From: Streptomyces tubercidicus
Lineage (GTDB): Bacteria; Actinomycetota; Actinomycetes; Streptomycetales; Streptomycetaceae
NCBI RefSeq assembly: GCF_027497495.1
Contig: NZ_CP114205.1
Span: forward strand, 1,054,001 to 1,118,000
DNA: 64,000 nucleotides
Direction: 5' to 3'
Part shown: positions 41,493 through 50,738 of the stretch, piece after piece
How the letters are laid out: each line of letters begins with the position of its first letter
Position numbering within the stretch: position 1 is the first letter of the stretch
Made by a program: the position numbers and the translations under genes
The notes under the pieces: generated by a model
Told to the model about the DNA's origin: nothing
The model's database searches: none
What the model saw: only the letters and a program-made list of their open reading frames with translations

Positions 41493-42092
41493 TCACTCCG
41501 CCCGGAACCAGAACGCCGTTCTCCAGAAGGGCGAATCCTCCACCGCCGCATCATGACGGCACATCAGCTCGCGCAGCGCCGCCACGGCGGCGCGCGCGGT
41601 CGCCTGGTCGTCCGAGTCCAGCTCATCGCTGCGCTCGGCTATCAATCCGAGGAGGACGGCCAGATCCGGTAGCGACGAGGCCGCGGCGCCCTTGTATCCG
41701 GCGCCGTGGTCCCAGCCGTTGGGGTCGTAGTGGTCGATGCCGCCGAGTTCGCCGCCGAGCATCAGCATCTGGTCGCCACAACTGCCCACCGAAAAACAGA
41801 AGTTGACCGGCGGCGAGTCGTCGTCCGGATAGCGCTCTCCGTACAGCTCGTCGGCGTCGAACGGGTGCAGCGCGTCCCCGTCATCGTCCCGCAGATGTGT
41901 CGCGTCGAACCCGATGGCGTCGATCCGGACCGCGGGAAATCCGACGGTGGTCAGAAACTCCCGGGTCTGCTGGTCGGTCAGCTCCGCGGGCAGCTCGGTC
42001 TCGGTGGGCCGCCAGAGCGCGCCCGCCCCGAATCGCTGCTCCAGCCAGGCGGCATCCGGTACCTGTGGGATGTCCTGGTCAGTCGTGCTCAT
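41493..42092 (-). CDS. SUKH-4-like immunity protein, orphan
   Basis: A 199-aa protein resembling SUKH superfamily (SMI1/KNR4-type) immunity proteins: WRPTETELPAELTDQQTREF, LTTVGFPAVRIDAIGFDA, VNFCFSVGSCGDQMLMLGG and YYDPNG-like DHYDPNGW. SUKH proteins neutralise polymorphic toxins, usually nucleases. No toxin, secretion gene or other immunity gene lies beside it. GGAGAAG is found 5 bases before the ATG. Orphan immunity, or a general SUKH role, is inferred. Confidence 0.75.
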   Translation of the reverse strand: MSTTDQDIPQVPDAAWLEQRFGAGALWRPTETELPAELTDQQTREFLTTVGFPAVRIDAIGFDATHLRDDDGDALHPFDADELYGERYPDDDSPPVNFCFSVGSCGDQMLMLGGELGGIDHYDPNGWDHGAGYKGAAASSLPDLAVLLGLIAERSDELDSDDQATARAAVAALRELMCRHDAAVEDSPFWRTAFWFRAE

Positions 42093-42169
42093 GGCGCTTC
42101 TCCCGCATAGCGACCGGCGCTCCGCCGATCTCCTGCGTCCAGCAGACCACAGGGGTCTGACAACGGCCC

Positions 42170-43390
42170 TCACCACTCGATGCGATAGCCCGTCAGCCAG
42201 TCGTCCGCACCGGCACCGCCACGACCGGCACCGCCGCCACGCTCGCCACCGCCACGCTCGGCAGCCCCGCGCCCGGCAGCGTCCGGGCGGGCCGGGCGGC
42301 CGGTGCCCCCCGACCCGGCGAGCTTGGCCATGCCCGCGCTCGCCGCGACGACCTTCTCCACCCGTTCCCGGCGCAGTTCCTCGTAGGCGGCGAAGGCGCT
42401 GCCCGGATCGGGCCGGTCGCGCAGGCACTTGGCGAGGACGATGCCGTCCTCGATGGCCATGGAGGCGCCCTGGGCGGCATTGGGGGCGGCCGCGTGCGCG
42501 GCGTCGCCAAGGACGACCATGGTGTCGGTGTGCCAGGTCGGAGTGCTGGCGAGGTCATAGGCGTTGGAGACGATGACGCGGTCGCCGGTGGCCCGGACGA
42601 GGGCGGCGGCCGGGGTGTCGTCACCGTCGAAGAGCCCGGCGACCCGCTCCCGCCAGGCCGCGGGCGTGACGGCCGGCGGATCGGCCCGGTCCAGCTCCGT
42701 ACCGGGGATGTTGGCGAACCACCAGACCTCGCCGCCCGGGTCGACGGTGCAGCCGAAGAAGGCCTGCTTGCCGAAGATCATGGTGTACGTATCGGGCGCG
42801 AGCGGGATCCCGGCGTCGCGGACATAGCCGCAGACGGTGTTCTGGCCGGTGTAGCGCGGGCTCGGCGCGGCCGGGTCGATGAGGGTGCGGGTGACCGAGT
42901 GCAGCCCGTCCGCACCGACGAGGAAATCGCCTTCGGCGCGGCTGCCGTCGGCGAAGGACGCGACGACCTTCCGGCCGCCGGAGCCGTCCACGGTCTCGGC
43001 GCCGACCAGCCGTTTCCCGTGCCGTACGGCGATCCCGCGGCGGGCCGCCTCGGTGTGCAGCACCTGGTAGAGCGTGGCCCGCCGCAGGGTGCGCGGGCCG
43101 AGGCCGTTGTCCCCCTCGGCTCCGGCAAGGGGCCGCTCCCCCAGCCGTTCGCCGTCGTTGCCGACGAACGCCACCCGCTGCGCCGGGAAGGAGTGGTCGA
43201 TGACGGGGCCGTGCGCGTCGATCACCCGCAGCGCTTCGAGGCCATTGGCGAAGACGATGAGAAAGGCGCCGACATCGTCCGCGCCGGTCGGGTAAGCCTC
43301 GAAGATCTCGGCTTCGATGCCCGCCTTCTGCAGCGCCATCGCGGTCACCGCCCCCGCGATCCCGCCTCCGATAATCAGGGCTTTGGTCAT
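42170..43390 (-). CDS. FAD-dependent aromatic-type monooxygenase
   Basis: A 406-aa class A flavoprotein monooxygenase (p-hydroxybenzoate hydroxylase fold). IIGGGIAGAVTAMALQKAG binds FAD, GDFLVGADGLHS is the DG motif, and VLGDAAHAAAPNAAQGAS is the GD motif. The C-terminal 40 residues are Gly/Arg/Ala-rich repeats (AERGGGERGGGAGRGG) from a simple DNA repeat at about 42205-42285. It lies 300 bases downstream of, and in the same direction as, the CYP102-type gene, with a hairpin repeat between. Substrate unknown. Confidence 0.92.
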   Translation of the reverse strand: MTKALIIGGGIAGAVTAMALQKAGIEAEIFEAYPTGADDVGAFLIVFANGLEALRVIDAHGPVIDHSFPAQRVAFVGNDGERLGERPLAGAEGDNGLGPRTLRRATLYQVLHTEAARRGIAVRHGKRLVGAETVDGSGGRKVVASFADGSRAEGDFLVGADGLHSVTRTLIDPAAPSPRYTGQNTVCGYVRDAGIPLAPDTYTMIFGKQAFFGCTVDPGGEVWWFANIPGTELDRADPPAVTPAAWRERVAGLFDGDDTPAAALVRATGDRVIVSNAYDLASTPTWHTDTMVVLGDAAHAAAPNAAQGASMAIEDGIVLAKCLRDRPDPGSAFAAYEELRRERVEKVVAASAGMAKLAGSGGTGRPARPDAAGRGAAERGGGERGGGAGRGGAGADDWLTGYRIEW

Positions 43391-43578
43391 GGCAGTTGTT
43401 CCCCCCAGTCGGGTCGCCGCCCCGGTCACGGCCGGCGAACGGTACGACCCCGGTGGCCGCACCTCCCCACCTTGACCCGCGAGAGCCGGAAGATCCAGCC
43501 CGTCTTGGCCTTGGAGGACGGGGAGATGCGGCCCGCCTTGGGCCCGCCTTCGGCCCGAGGGCCGAAAGGTCCGGCCCA

Positions 43579-43650
43579 CTCCCCCCACCCCCGAACCCAC
43601 CCCCGCCCCCTCCCCCGTAGGGGGAGGAGGGGGAGGGGGCGGGGGACGCG
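43579..43650 (+). repeat. G/C-rich hairpin repeat, copy B (intergenic)
   Basis: Almost identical to the complement of 114-187. It sits in the 299-bp space between the CYP102-type gene and the FAD monooxygenase and can form CCCCCTCCCCC / GGGGGAGGAGGGGG hairpins, so here it could act as a terminator. No gene is visible in the rest of 43391-43689. Confidence 0.75.
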
Positions 43651-43689
43651 CCGCCCGCCGGGCGGGGAGCCTCTCGCAGCCCCGTCGCC

Positions 43690-46600
43690 TCACCCCGCCG
43701 CGTACACATCCTCGATGTAGCGCCCGGCGGCGGTCAGTTCGCGTAGCCAGGTCTCCGATTCCTGGGGGGAGGCGCCGGTGTGTGTGCCGTGCAGGTCGCG
43801 GAAGGCGGCGCGGACGCCGGGGGCCATGCGGCTGCCGTCGCCGCAGACGTACACCCGGGCGCCGGCCTGTAGCAGTTCCCACACCTCGGTGGCCTCGGCG
43901 GCGATCCGGTGCTGGACGAAGCGGTGGCCGTTCTCGGGGCGCTCGCTGAAGACGGGGCGTACGGAGACGACGCCGGCGGCTTCGGCCGCGGCGAACTCCC
44001 TGGCGTGCAGGAAGTCGGCGGTGGGGTCGTCACAGCCGAAGTAGAGCCGGGCGGGGAACCGCCGGCCCGCCACGACGCGGTCGGCGATGGCGCCGCGGAA
44101 GGGCGCGAGGCCGGTACCCGCCGCGACCAGGATGACGGGGGTGTCATCGGCAGCGTCGAGGCGGAAGGCTTCGCGGCAGGGCTGGACGCGGGCCAGTACG
44201 GTGTCGCCGGGCTGTACCCGGTGCAGATAGGACGAGCCGGTGCCGCCGGGCAGCAGCGAGACCATGAGGTCGGCGTGCCGGGCGTCGGTGGCGGGCGAGG
44301 ACGACAGGGAGTAGTGCCGGGGGCGCAGCGGCGGCAGCAGTTCCAGCAGCACCGGCCAGGGCAGCGCGCCGCGCAGCGCCGGGTGCGCCTCGATCAGCTC
44401 GATCAGGGTGCGCGGGTCGTCCTCGGCGCGGGCCTCCAGGGCCTGGCGTTCGGGCGGGCAGGGGTTGTGGGCGGCGAGCACGGCGACCTGTTCGGGCGTG
44501 GGCCGGATGCCCAGCTCCAGGTGGTGGGTGAGGAGTTGGCGCACCGTCAGAGGCCGGTCGACCGGCAGGGCGTCGCGTCCGGCGCGGCGGCCGGAGTGCA
44601 GCGCGAGGACGGTGTCCGGGTCGGCGCCGAGGGCCTGGGCGGCCCGTTCGACGGCGGCCGGGGCGTTGGCCGGCAGCACCGCGAGGTGGTCGGCGGTGCG
44701 GTAGTTCACGCCGTCCGGCAGAGCGATCCGCAGGAAGCGCTTGGGCCGCGGCCAGCCCTCGGCGGTGAGGTCGTGGGCCTCGGTGACGGTCATCGGGACG
44801 AGGTCATGGCGGGCGGCGAGGGCGCCGAGCGGGCCGCCGGTGATCTCGGTGACGGTGTAGCCGGCGTCCTCGGCGGCGGGTTGGCCGGCGCCGATGGTCG
44901 CCGGGTCGCCGTAGCGCGTCAGCAGCTCGGTGCGCAGCGCCGCGGCGAACTCCTTGACGGTGCCGCTGAGGTCGCCGGAGGCGTCGGCCTCGGCGCGCGG
45001 CAGCAGCCGATGGGCGCCGAGCGAGGTGAGCCGGTCGTCGATCAGGGTCGGTACGTGCTGGTAGGTGGCGGCCCAGTTGCGGTCGCCGACGCCGAGGACG
45101 GCGAACGGGAGGTCCGCGGCGGCGCCGTCCCGCGCGGTGTTCAGCCAGTGGACGAAGGCGGCCGCGTCGTCGGTGGGCTGGCCGTTGTAGGAGGCGGCGA
45201 CGATGACGACCGGCCGGTCGGCGGGCAGCGTACCGGCGTAGGCGTCCAGCGGCGCCACATCGGTGGCGAAGCCGAGTCCGGTGGCCTCGTCGGCGAGCCG
45301 CTCGGCGAACTCGCGGCAGGTGCCGTAGTTGCTGCCGTGCAACAGCAGCAGTCCGGTGCCCTGGGAGACGCGGGTCGGCAGCCCCTCGTCGGTGGCCGCG
45401 TCGTCCCCGGTGCCCTCGGCGCCGCCGGGGAGTACGGCCAGCGCGGCGCGGACCGCGGCCCGGTCGGCGGGCGTACGGGCGGCCAGGGTGAGGGTGAACC
45501 CCTCGGGCTTGAGGGTGAGCGTCTCCTTGATGCGCAGGCGGTAGTCGCCGTGGTCGATCAGGCGGTAGCGGTGCGCGAGGAGGGCGAGCAGCATGGTCGC
45601 CTCGTGGAGGGCGAACTGCCGCCCGATGCAGGCGCGTTCACCGGTGCCGAAGGGCTTGTACGCATGCGGAGAGCGGGCCGCCTCGGCTTCCGGGCTGAAG
45701 CGGGAGGGGTCGAACAGCTCGGGGTTGTCGCCCCACGCGGGGTCGCGGTGCAGCATCGGGGTGAGCACGGTGACCAGTTCCCCGGCCTTCACCGGGTAGC
45801 GGCCGCCGAGCAGGGTGTCCTCCCGGGCCTGCCGGGTGAAGGCGGCGGCGGTGGGCCACAGCCGCAGCGCCTCGTTGAGGACCTGCCGGGTGAACGGCAG
45901 CCGTCCGATGTCCTCGAACGAGGGGTCGGGGTCGGCCTGGTCGCCCCACAGCTCATCGGCCTCGCGCTGGACCATGCGCAGCGCGAGCGGGTCCTTGAGC
46001 AGGTGGTAGAGGGCGAAGGAGAGCGCGCCCGAGGTGGTCTCGTGGCCGGCGATCAGGAAGGTGATGACCTGGTTGCGGATGTTGGCGAGGTCCAGTGTGG
46101 GGCCGTCGGCCGCGGCGCCGTCCTCCTGGCCCCGGGCGCCGAGCATCAGGCCGAGCAGATCGTCGTCGCCGCTCTCGCCGCTCGCCGTACGGGCGGCGAT
46201 GACCTCGTCGACGACCGAGGCGAGGTAGTCGGCGTCGGCCTGGAAGGCGGCGTCCGCCGCGGAGTGGTCGGCGTCGGGGTCCCGGGAGAACTTCGTCATG
46301 CTCCATTCGAGGCAGCGCACCATGGCCTCGACGAACGGATGCGAGGTGTCGCCACGGGAGAAGGACTCGAAGTCGAAGCCGAAGCCGGCCAGTCCGATGG
46401 TGTCCAGCGTCATCCGGGTCATGTCCTCGGCGACCTGGACGGGCGTGCCGTCGGCCACCCGCCGGTCCCAGGAGGCCATGACCCGCCGGGCGACCTTGAG
46501 CATCGCCGGGTGGTAGGTACGCATCGAGCCGAGCGCGAAGGCCGGCATCAGGACCTCATGTGCCTTGGCCCAGTTCGGCTCGTCGTTGTAGGCGGTGAAC

Positions 46601-46878
46601 AGACCGTCACCGGCGAACTCTCTGACGTTCTCCAGGACGACCGACACACCCTTGCTGAAGCGGGATTCGTCGGCGACCTCGGTGACCAGATCGAGCGAGG
46701 AGAGGAACAGCGTCTCCCGCTCGCCGAATTTGCGCTTGAAGACCGGGCCGTGGATCCGGGCGAGGTCCATGGACTGCTGGACGGGCGTCTGGGTGAGCCC
46801 GGCCTCCGTGAGGTCGGCCACCGGAATGCCGTCATCGGCGGCGCGTTCGTCACTGTGGAGCGCGATGGTGTCGGTCAT
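43690..46878 (-). CDS. Self-sufficient CYP102-type P450/NADPH-P450 reductase
   Basis: A 1062-aa fusion like Bacillus P450 BM3 (about 1049 aa), which hydroxylates fatty acids at sub-terminal positions. Haem domain (1-470): GDGLFTAYNDEPNW, I-helix ITFLIAGHETTSGAL, ExxR in LNEALRLWP and the haem loop FGTGERACIG with Cys417. FMN domain from about 495 (LLLLHGSNYGTCREFAERLAD; VVIVAASYNGQPTDD; FAVLGVGDRNW). FAD/NADPH domain to the end (RHYSLSSSP; LMVSLLPGGTGSSYLH; VAAGTGLAPFRG; YVCGDGSRMAPGV). Divergent from a PAS-LuxR regulator with a palindrome between. Complete and probably active. Confidence 0.96.
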   Translation of the reverse strand: MTDTIALHSDERAADDGIPVADLTEAGLTQTPVQQSMDLARIHGPVFKRKFGERETLFLSSLDLVTEVADESRFSKGVSVVLENVREFAGDGLFTAYNDEPNWAKAHEVLMPAFALGSMRTYHPAMLKVARRVMASWDRRVADGTPVQVAEDMTRMTLDTIGLAGFGFDFESFSRGDTSHPFVEAMVRCLEWSMTKFSRDPDADHSAADAAFQADADYLASVVDEVIAARTASGESGDDDLLGLMLGARGQEDGAAADGPTLDLANIRNQVITFLIAGHETTSGALSFALYHLLKDPLALRMVQREADELWGDQADPDPSFEDIGRLPFTRQVLNEALRLWPTAAAFTRQAREDTLLGGRYPVKAGELVTVLTPMLHRDPAWGDNPELFDPSRFSPEAEAARSPHAYKPFGTGERACIGRQFALHEATMLLALLAHRYRLIDHGDYRLRIKETLTLKPEGFTLTLAARTPADRAAVRAALAVLPGGAEGTGDDAATDEGLPTRVSQGTGLLLLHGSNYGTCREFAERLADEATGLGFATDVAPLDAYAGTLPADRPVVIVAASYNGQPTDDAAAFVHWLNTARDGAAADLPFAVLGVGDRNWAATYQHVPTLIDDRLTSLGAHRLLPRAEADASGDLSGTVKEFAAALRTELLTRYGDPATIGAGQPAAEDAGYTVTEITGGPLGALAARHDLVPMTVTEAHDLTAEGWPRPKRFLRIALPDGVNYRTADHLAVLPANAPAAVERAAQALGADPDTVLALHSGRRAGRDALPVDRPLTVRQLLTHHLELGIRPTPEQVAVLAAHNPCPPERQALEARAEDDPRTLIELIEAHPALRGALPWPVLLELLPPLRPRHYSLSSSPATDARHADLMVSLLPGGTGSSYLHRVQPGDTVLARVQPCREAFRLDAADDTPVILVAAGTGLAPFRGAIADRVVAGRRFPARLYFGCDDPTADFLHAREFAAAEAAGVVSVRPVFSERPENGHRFVQHRIAAEATEVWELLQAGARVYVCGDGSRMAPGVRAAFRDLHGTHTGASPQESETWLRELTAAGRYIEDVYAAG

Positions 46879-46921
46879 GTCTCCAGCGTGCGCGCCCCCA
46901 GGCGCAGGTCGGGCCCGCAGA

Positions 46922-46939
46922 ACTGCATGATTGTGCAGT
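46922..46939. promoter_or_regulatory. Palindrome between CYP102-type gene and PAS-LuxR regulator
   Basis: ACTGCA-TGATTG-TGCAGT is a perfect 6-bp inverted repeat centred in the 105-bp divergent region. It is a good candidate operator for the regulator or for a BM3R1-like repressor encoded elsewhere. Confidence 0.5.
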
Positions 46940-46983
46940 GGTTTTTCGCTGCTCGCTCTTGCGCGCGGACCGGAGAAGGGGCA

Positions 46984-47715
46984 ATGGACAACGGGACTGC
47001 CGACAGTGCACCGGGCACCGACGGCGCGGACACGCCGTCCTGTGACGCCGACGGCGCGGGCAAGGCGCCCTGTGAACGCGCTCACCGCGACCCGGCCGGG
47101 CCGTACGCGGACGGCCCCTGGCGCAACTACTTCCTGATCCTGCTGGACCGTATCCCCACGCCGATCGCGGTGTGCCGGGCGCATGGTGAGGTGCTGATCG
47201 CCAACCCGGCGATGGCCGCCCAGTGGGGCGCGGCACCGGGGCAGCTGCGCGGCCGCAATCTGCTGGATCTCTTCGAGCCCCGGGCGAGAGCGCAGCTCGA
47301 CCGGCTGACCGAGGCCCTGCGCCTGGGGCGCCGTTCCCGCTATCCGGTGGAGGTGCGCTGGCGGGACGGCTCCGACGGCAGCGAACGGGAGGGGGAGCTG
47401 ACGATCGATCCGGTGGGCGATCCGTCGGTGCGTCCGCCCGCCCTGCTGGCGCTGCTGCGGGTCGGCGACTCCGCTCCGACCCCGGCGCAGTCCGGTGCGG
47501 CGAGCCCGGTGGAGGCCCGCATCCTGGCGCTGGCCGCGGGCGGCGCGACCACGGCATCGATCGGTACGGCGCTCGGGCTGACGGTCGACGGGGTGAACTA
47601 CCACCTCACCCGGCTCGCCCGCCGCTGGCGGGTGCAGGGCCGTACGGCGCTGGTCGCCAGAGCGTATGTGCTGGGCGTGCTGTCGGCGGACAGCTGGCCG
47701 CCGGCGCCCGCCTGA
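46984..47715 (+). CDS. PAS domain-LuxR-type regulator
   Basis: A 243-aa protein. An acidic N terminus of about 45 residues precedes a PAS domain (about 48-160: LLDRIPTPIAVCRAHGEVLIA, GRNLLDLFEPRARA, RYPVEVRWRDG). A LuxR-type helix-turn-helix lies at the C terminus (about 175-235: SPVEARILALAAGGATTASIG, LGLTVDGVNYHLTRLARRW). GGAGAAGGGG lies upstream of ATG 46984. PAS-LuxR proteins sense small molecules or redox state. Divergence from the CYP102-type gene suggests it controls that gene, possibly with a fatty-acid or haem ligand. Confidence 0.88.
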   Translation: MDNGTADSAPGTDGADTPSCDADGAGKAPCERAHRDPAGPYADGPWRNYFLILLDRIPTPIAVCRAHGEVLIANPAMAAQWGAAPGQLRGRNLLDLFEPRARAQLDRLTEALRLGRRSRYPVEVRWRDGSDGSEREGELTIDPVGDPSVRPPALLALLRVGDSAPTPAQSGAASPVEARILALAAGGATTASIGTALGLTVDGVNYHLTRLARRWRVQGRTALVARAYVLGVLSADSWPPAPA

Positions 47716-47834
47716 CGGGGGCGGGCCGGGCGGCGGGCCCCCGGGGGCGGCGCGGGCGGCGACGCCGCCCAGCAGCCCAGGAGCCCGGCGGCCCGGCACC
47801 CCGACAGCACGCTTGTGCGGATAACCTCCGTGGT

Positions 47835-48296
47835 GTGGACGAGAACACAGCCGCGCAGTTCGAGCGCGGAACGGACGGCCCGAAGGTCATCGTCGTCGGT
47901 ATCGACGGCTCCGACTCGTCGTGGCGCGCCGCCGCCTATGCGGCGGGGCTGGCCAGGCGCCAGTCCTCGAAGCTCGCCCTGGTCTATGTCCAGCCGGTGC
48001 TGCCCGCCGGTGCGGCGATGGGTGCTCCGGTCGTGGATGCCACGAACGAGGTCGCCGAGGAGCTGATGGCCGAGATCCGCAGCGCGACCGAGCGGCTACA
48101 GGGGATATACCAGGTGCACTGGGAGTTCCACACCCTGCGTGGTGACCCGTACAACGGCATGGTGCAGATGGCCGATGACCTGAAGGCGGACGCGGTGGTG
48201 GTGGGCGCCTCGGAGTCGGCCGGGCACCGCATCATGGGCTCGGTCGCGGTCCGGCTGGTCAAGGCCGGACGCTGGCCGGTCACCGTCGTCCCGTAG
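47835..48296 (+). CDS. Universal stress protein (UspA family)
   Basis: A 153-aa single-domain UspA protein. VIVVGIDGSDSSWRAAAYAAGLA starts the nucleotide-binding fold, ADAVVVGASESAG carries the first glycines of the ATP motif, and IMGSVAVRLVKAGRWPVTVVP finishes it. The GTG at 47835 gives the standard N terminus; no strong ribosome-binding site is seen. It is 97 bases before the dodecin gene in the same direction. Confidence 0.92.
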   Translation: MDENTAAQFERGTDGPKVIVVGIDGSDSSWRAAAYAAGLARRQSSKLALVYVQPVLPAGAAMGAPVVDATNEVAEELMAEIRSATERLQGIYQVHWEFHTLRGDPYNGMVQMADDLKADAVVVGASESAGHRIMGSVAVRLVKAGRWPVTVVP

Positions 48297-48393
48297 GCCC
48301 CGGACCGCCCGCCGCTCCGCTGGTGGGGTGCGCTGCCCTGAGGCACGGTGGACAGTGGACGGGCGGAGCGCCGCCCCGGCGAGGGAGATCACC

Positions 48394-48609
48394 GTGACCG
48401 ACCGCACGTATCGCGTGACCGAGATCGTCGGTACGTCCCAGGAGAGCATGGACGCCGCGGTCAGGAATGGCATCAAGCGCGCCTCGGAGACCCTGCGCAA
48501 TCTCGACTGGTTCGAGATCACCGAGACCCGCGGGCATATCGTCAACGGCGAGATCGACCATTACCAAGTCGGCCTGAAGGTCGGATTCCGGCTGGAGGAC
48601 GCCGATTGA
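48394..48609 (+). CDS. Dodecin (flavin-binding dodecamer)
   Basis: A 71-aa dodecin, a protein that stores or buffers flavins as a hollow dodecamer. The full family pattern is visible: YRVTEIVGTSQESMDAAVRN, GIKRASETLRNLDWFEI with the flavin-stacking Trp, ETRGHIVNGEIDHYQVGLKV and GFRLE. GTG start preceded by GAGGGAGA. Probably cotranscribed with the universal stress gene. Confidence 0.96.
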   Translation: MTDRTYRVTEIVGTSQESMDAAVRNGIKRASETLRNLDWFEITETRGHIVNGEIDHYQVGLKVGFRLEDAD

Positions 48610-48734
48610 ACACCTCTCCCGTGTACGTCTCCCGGCGAGTCCCGGCTGTACTAGGGAGTCGCCTTCCTTAGTCGCCCCCGAGGGTCCATGATGATCCGCC
48701 GTCGGACCACGACGGAGCGTACGGAGGGATGACG

Positions 48735-50186
48735 ATGGGGCTGCGCGCGGGACAGGGCGTATTGCGCCGTAAACCGATCGAACAGATGGAACAGGCAGAA
48801 GGCACCGCGAGTGAGCAGCTCACCCGGGCGCTCGGCCTGTGGCAGCTGACCGCCATCGGCGTCGGCGGCATCATCGGTGCGGGGATCTTCACACTGGCCG
48901 GCACCGTCGCGAACGAGAAAGCCGGGCCGGCGGTACTGATCTCCTTTCTCATCGCGGGTATCGCGAGCGCCGCGGCCGCGTTCTCCTACGCCGAGTTCGC
49001 CGGGCTGATCCCGAAAGCGGGCTCGGCGTACACCTATGGCTATGCGGTCCTCGGTGAGGTGGCGGGCTGGTTCATCGGCTGGGATCTGCTGCTGGAGTAC
49101 ACCGCGATCGTGGCGGTGGTCGCGATCGGCATCTCCGGCTACTTCGGCTTTCTGCTCGGAGAAATGGGCGTCGATCTGCCCGTCTGGATGCTGGGCGCGC
49201 CGGGCACCGGACCGGGGCACCGGGTGGACCTTTTCGCCGCGGTGCTCTGTCTGCTGATCGCCTATCTGCTGACACTGGGCATCAAGAACGCCGCGCGTTT
49301 CGAGACGATCGTGGTGGGCCTGAAGGTCCTGGTGGTCGTCGTGGTCATCGTGGTCGGCTTCTTCCACATCAACTCCGCGAACTACAAGCCGTTCTTCCCC
49401 TTCGGGGTGAGCGGCGCCTTCACCGGCGCGGCCACGGTCTTCTTCGCGGTCTTCGGCTATGACGCGATGAGTACCGCGGCGGAGGAATCCAAGGACGCCC
49501 AGCGCCATATGCCGAAGGCGATCATGTATTCGCTGGCGATTTCGATGGTGCTGTATGTCCTGGCCTGTCTGGTGCTGACGGGTATGCAGAACTACAAGGA
49601 CATCGACCCGGAGAGCGGTTTCTCGTCGGCCTTCAAATCGGTGGGCCTGAGCAGCCTGGCGGACGTCATCGCGGTCGGCGCCATCATCGGCATTCTGACG
49701 GTCATGTTCACCTTTATGCTCGGGGTGACCCGGGTGTGGTTCTCGATGAGCCGCGACGGTCTGCTGCCCAAGTGGTTCGCCAAGACGAGCCCCAAACACC
49801 ATGTGCCGACCCGGGTGACCTGGATCGTCGGCTTCGCCTCCGCGGCCATCGCGGGTTTCCTGCCGATCGGCGAGGCCGCCGAGCTGACCAACATCGGCAT
49901 CCTGCTCGCCTTCGCGGTGGTCTGCACCGCGGTGATCGTGCTCCGCTACAAGCGTCCCGACCTGCCGCGGACGTTCCGTACGCCGGGCATGCCGGTGGTG
50001 CCCGCGATCGGGGTGTGCTTCTCGATCTGGCTGATCACGTTCCTGGCGTGGCAGACCTGGGTCCGGTTCGCGGTCTGGTTCCTGGTCGGCCTGGTCATCT
50101 ACTTCACCTACTCCTACCGCCGCTCCAACCTGGCACAGGCGGAACGCGAGGCTTCCGGCACGAGGAATGGCCAGGGGCAGGCGTGA
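48735..50186 (+). CDS. APC-family amino acid permease
   Basis: A 483-aa transporter with about twelve membrane helices. The first helices have LWQLTAIGVGGIIGAGIFTLAG and the conserved FSYAEFAGLIPKAGSAYTY, typical of the cationic amino acid transporter (CAT/YfnA) branch. FAVFGYDAMSTAAEESKD is the helix 6 region. GGAGGG ends just before ATG 48729, so ATG 48735 with 6-base spacing is the likelier start. Single gene, probably amino acid/polyamine uptake. Confidence 0.93.
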   Translation: MGLRAGQGVLRRKPIEQMEQAEGTASEQLTRALGLWQLTAIGVGGIIGAGIFTLAGTVANEKAGPAVLISFLIAGIASAAAAFSYAEFAGLIPKAGSAYTYGYAVLGEVAGWFIGWDLLLEYTAIVAVVAIGISGYFGFLLGEMGVDLPVWMLGAPGTGPGHRVDLFAAVLCLLIAYLLTLGIKNAARFETIVVGLKVLVVVVVIVVGFFHINSANYKPFFPFGVSGAFTGAATVFFAVFGYDAMSTAAEESKDAQRHMPKAIMYSLAISMVLYVLACLVLTGMQNYKDIDPESGFSSAFKSVGLSSLADVIAVGAIIGILTVMFTFMLGVTRVWFSMSRDGLLPKWFAKTSPKHHVPTRVTWIVGFASAAIAGFLPIGEAAELTNIGILLAFAVVCTAVIVLRYKRPDLPRTFRTPGMPVVPAIGVCFSIWLITFLAWQTWVRFAVWFLVGLVIYFTYSYRRSNLAQAEREASGTRNGQGQA

Positions 50187-50225
50187 ACCGCGCCCGCTGA
50201 CCGGGCGGCGGCCGTGCGGCGGGGA

Positions 50226-50247
50226 CCGGCGGGCGTGGGTCCGCCGG
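50226..50247. terminator. Hairpin between convergent permease and secreted-protein genes
   Basis: CCGGCGG-GCGTGGGT-CCGCCGG, a 7-bp stem with an 8-base loop, lies between the two stop codons. Confidence 0.45.
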
Positions 50248-50261
50248 CCCTCGCCCGTCTC

Positions 50262-50738
50262 TCAGAAGACGAACGGTCCTGGCGACTGCTTGGACGTGGC
50301 CTTGCAAGTGGCCGTGATGCCGAACACCACGACCTTCAGGGAGGTGGCCTCCAGGCGGTCGCCCGCGGTGACCTTACCGCTGAGCGGCCCGGTGGAGACC
50401 GGGCTGCCGGCCGGGATCGCCGGGTTGGACTTGCCGCTGAACTGCGTGGTCCCGGAGCCGTTCTTGGTGAGCGTGAGAGTGGACGCCACCGAGTTCGCGC
50501 CGATGGCTATGGGTGAGGTGATCGCCGAGGTGGAGAGGCTGATGGTCGCGGCCGTGCCGTTCTGGGTCGCGGTGAGCGTTCCCGTACCGGAACCGTAGAA
50601 GCCGCAGTCGAAGGAGAGGGTGGCGGTGCCGGGGGTCACCGCGGGGGCGGCAGGTGCCATCGCGAGGGTGCCCGCGGTGGCGACGGCGACGACAAGTGCC
50701 GTACGGAGGCCGCATCTGCCGGGTCTGAGGTGCTTCAT
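50262..50738 (-). CDS. Small secreted protein of unknown function
   Basis: A 158-aa exported protein. The signal peptide spans about 1-33 (LRTALVVAVATAGTLAMAPA). The mature part is beta-rich and Ser/Thr/Gly-rich, with a repeated strand pattern (GTATLSFDCGFYGSGTG, ATISLSTSAITSPIAIG, STLTLTKNGSGTTQ) and two cysteines about 110 residues apart (FDCGF and TATCKA) likely to form a disulfide. It resembles small streptomycete secreted proteins of unknown role. I do not recognise a functional family. Confidence 0.83.
   Translation of the reverse strand: MKHLRPGRCGLRTALVVAVATAGTLAMAPAAPAVTPGTATLSFDCGFYGSGTGTLTATQNGTAATISLSTSAITSPIAIGANSVASTLTLTKNGSGTTQFSGKSNPAIPAGSPVSTGPLSGKVTAGDRLEATSLKVVVFGITATCKATSKQSPGPFVF

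Noticed and set aside
43909..46980. Long plus-strand frame upstream of the PAS-LuxR gene
   Set aside because: It is antisense to the CYP102-type gene; only the part after ATG 46984 is protein-like.
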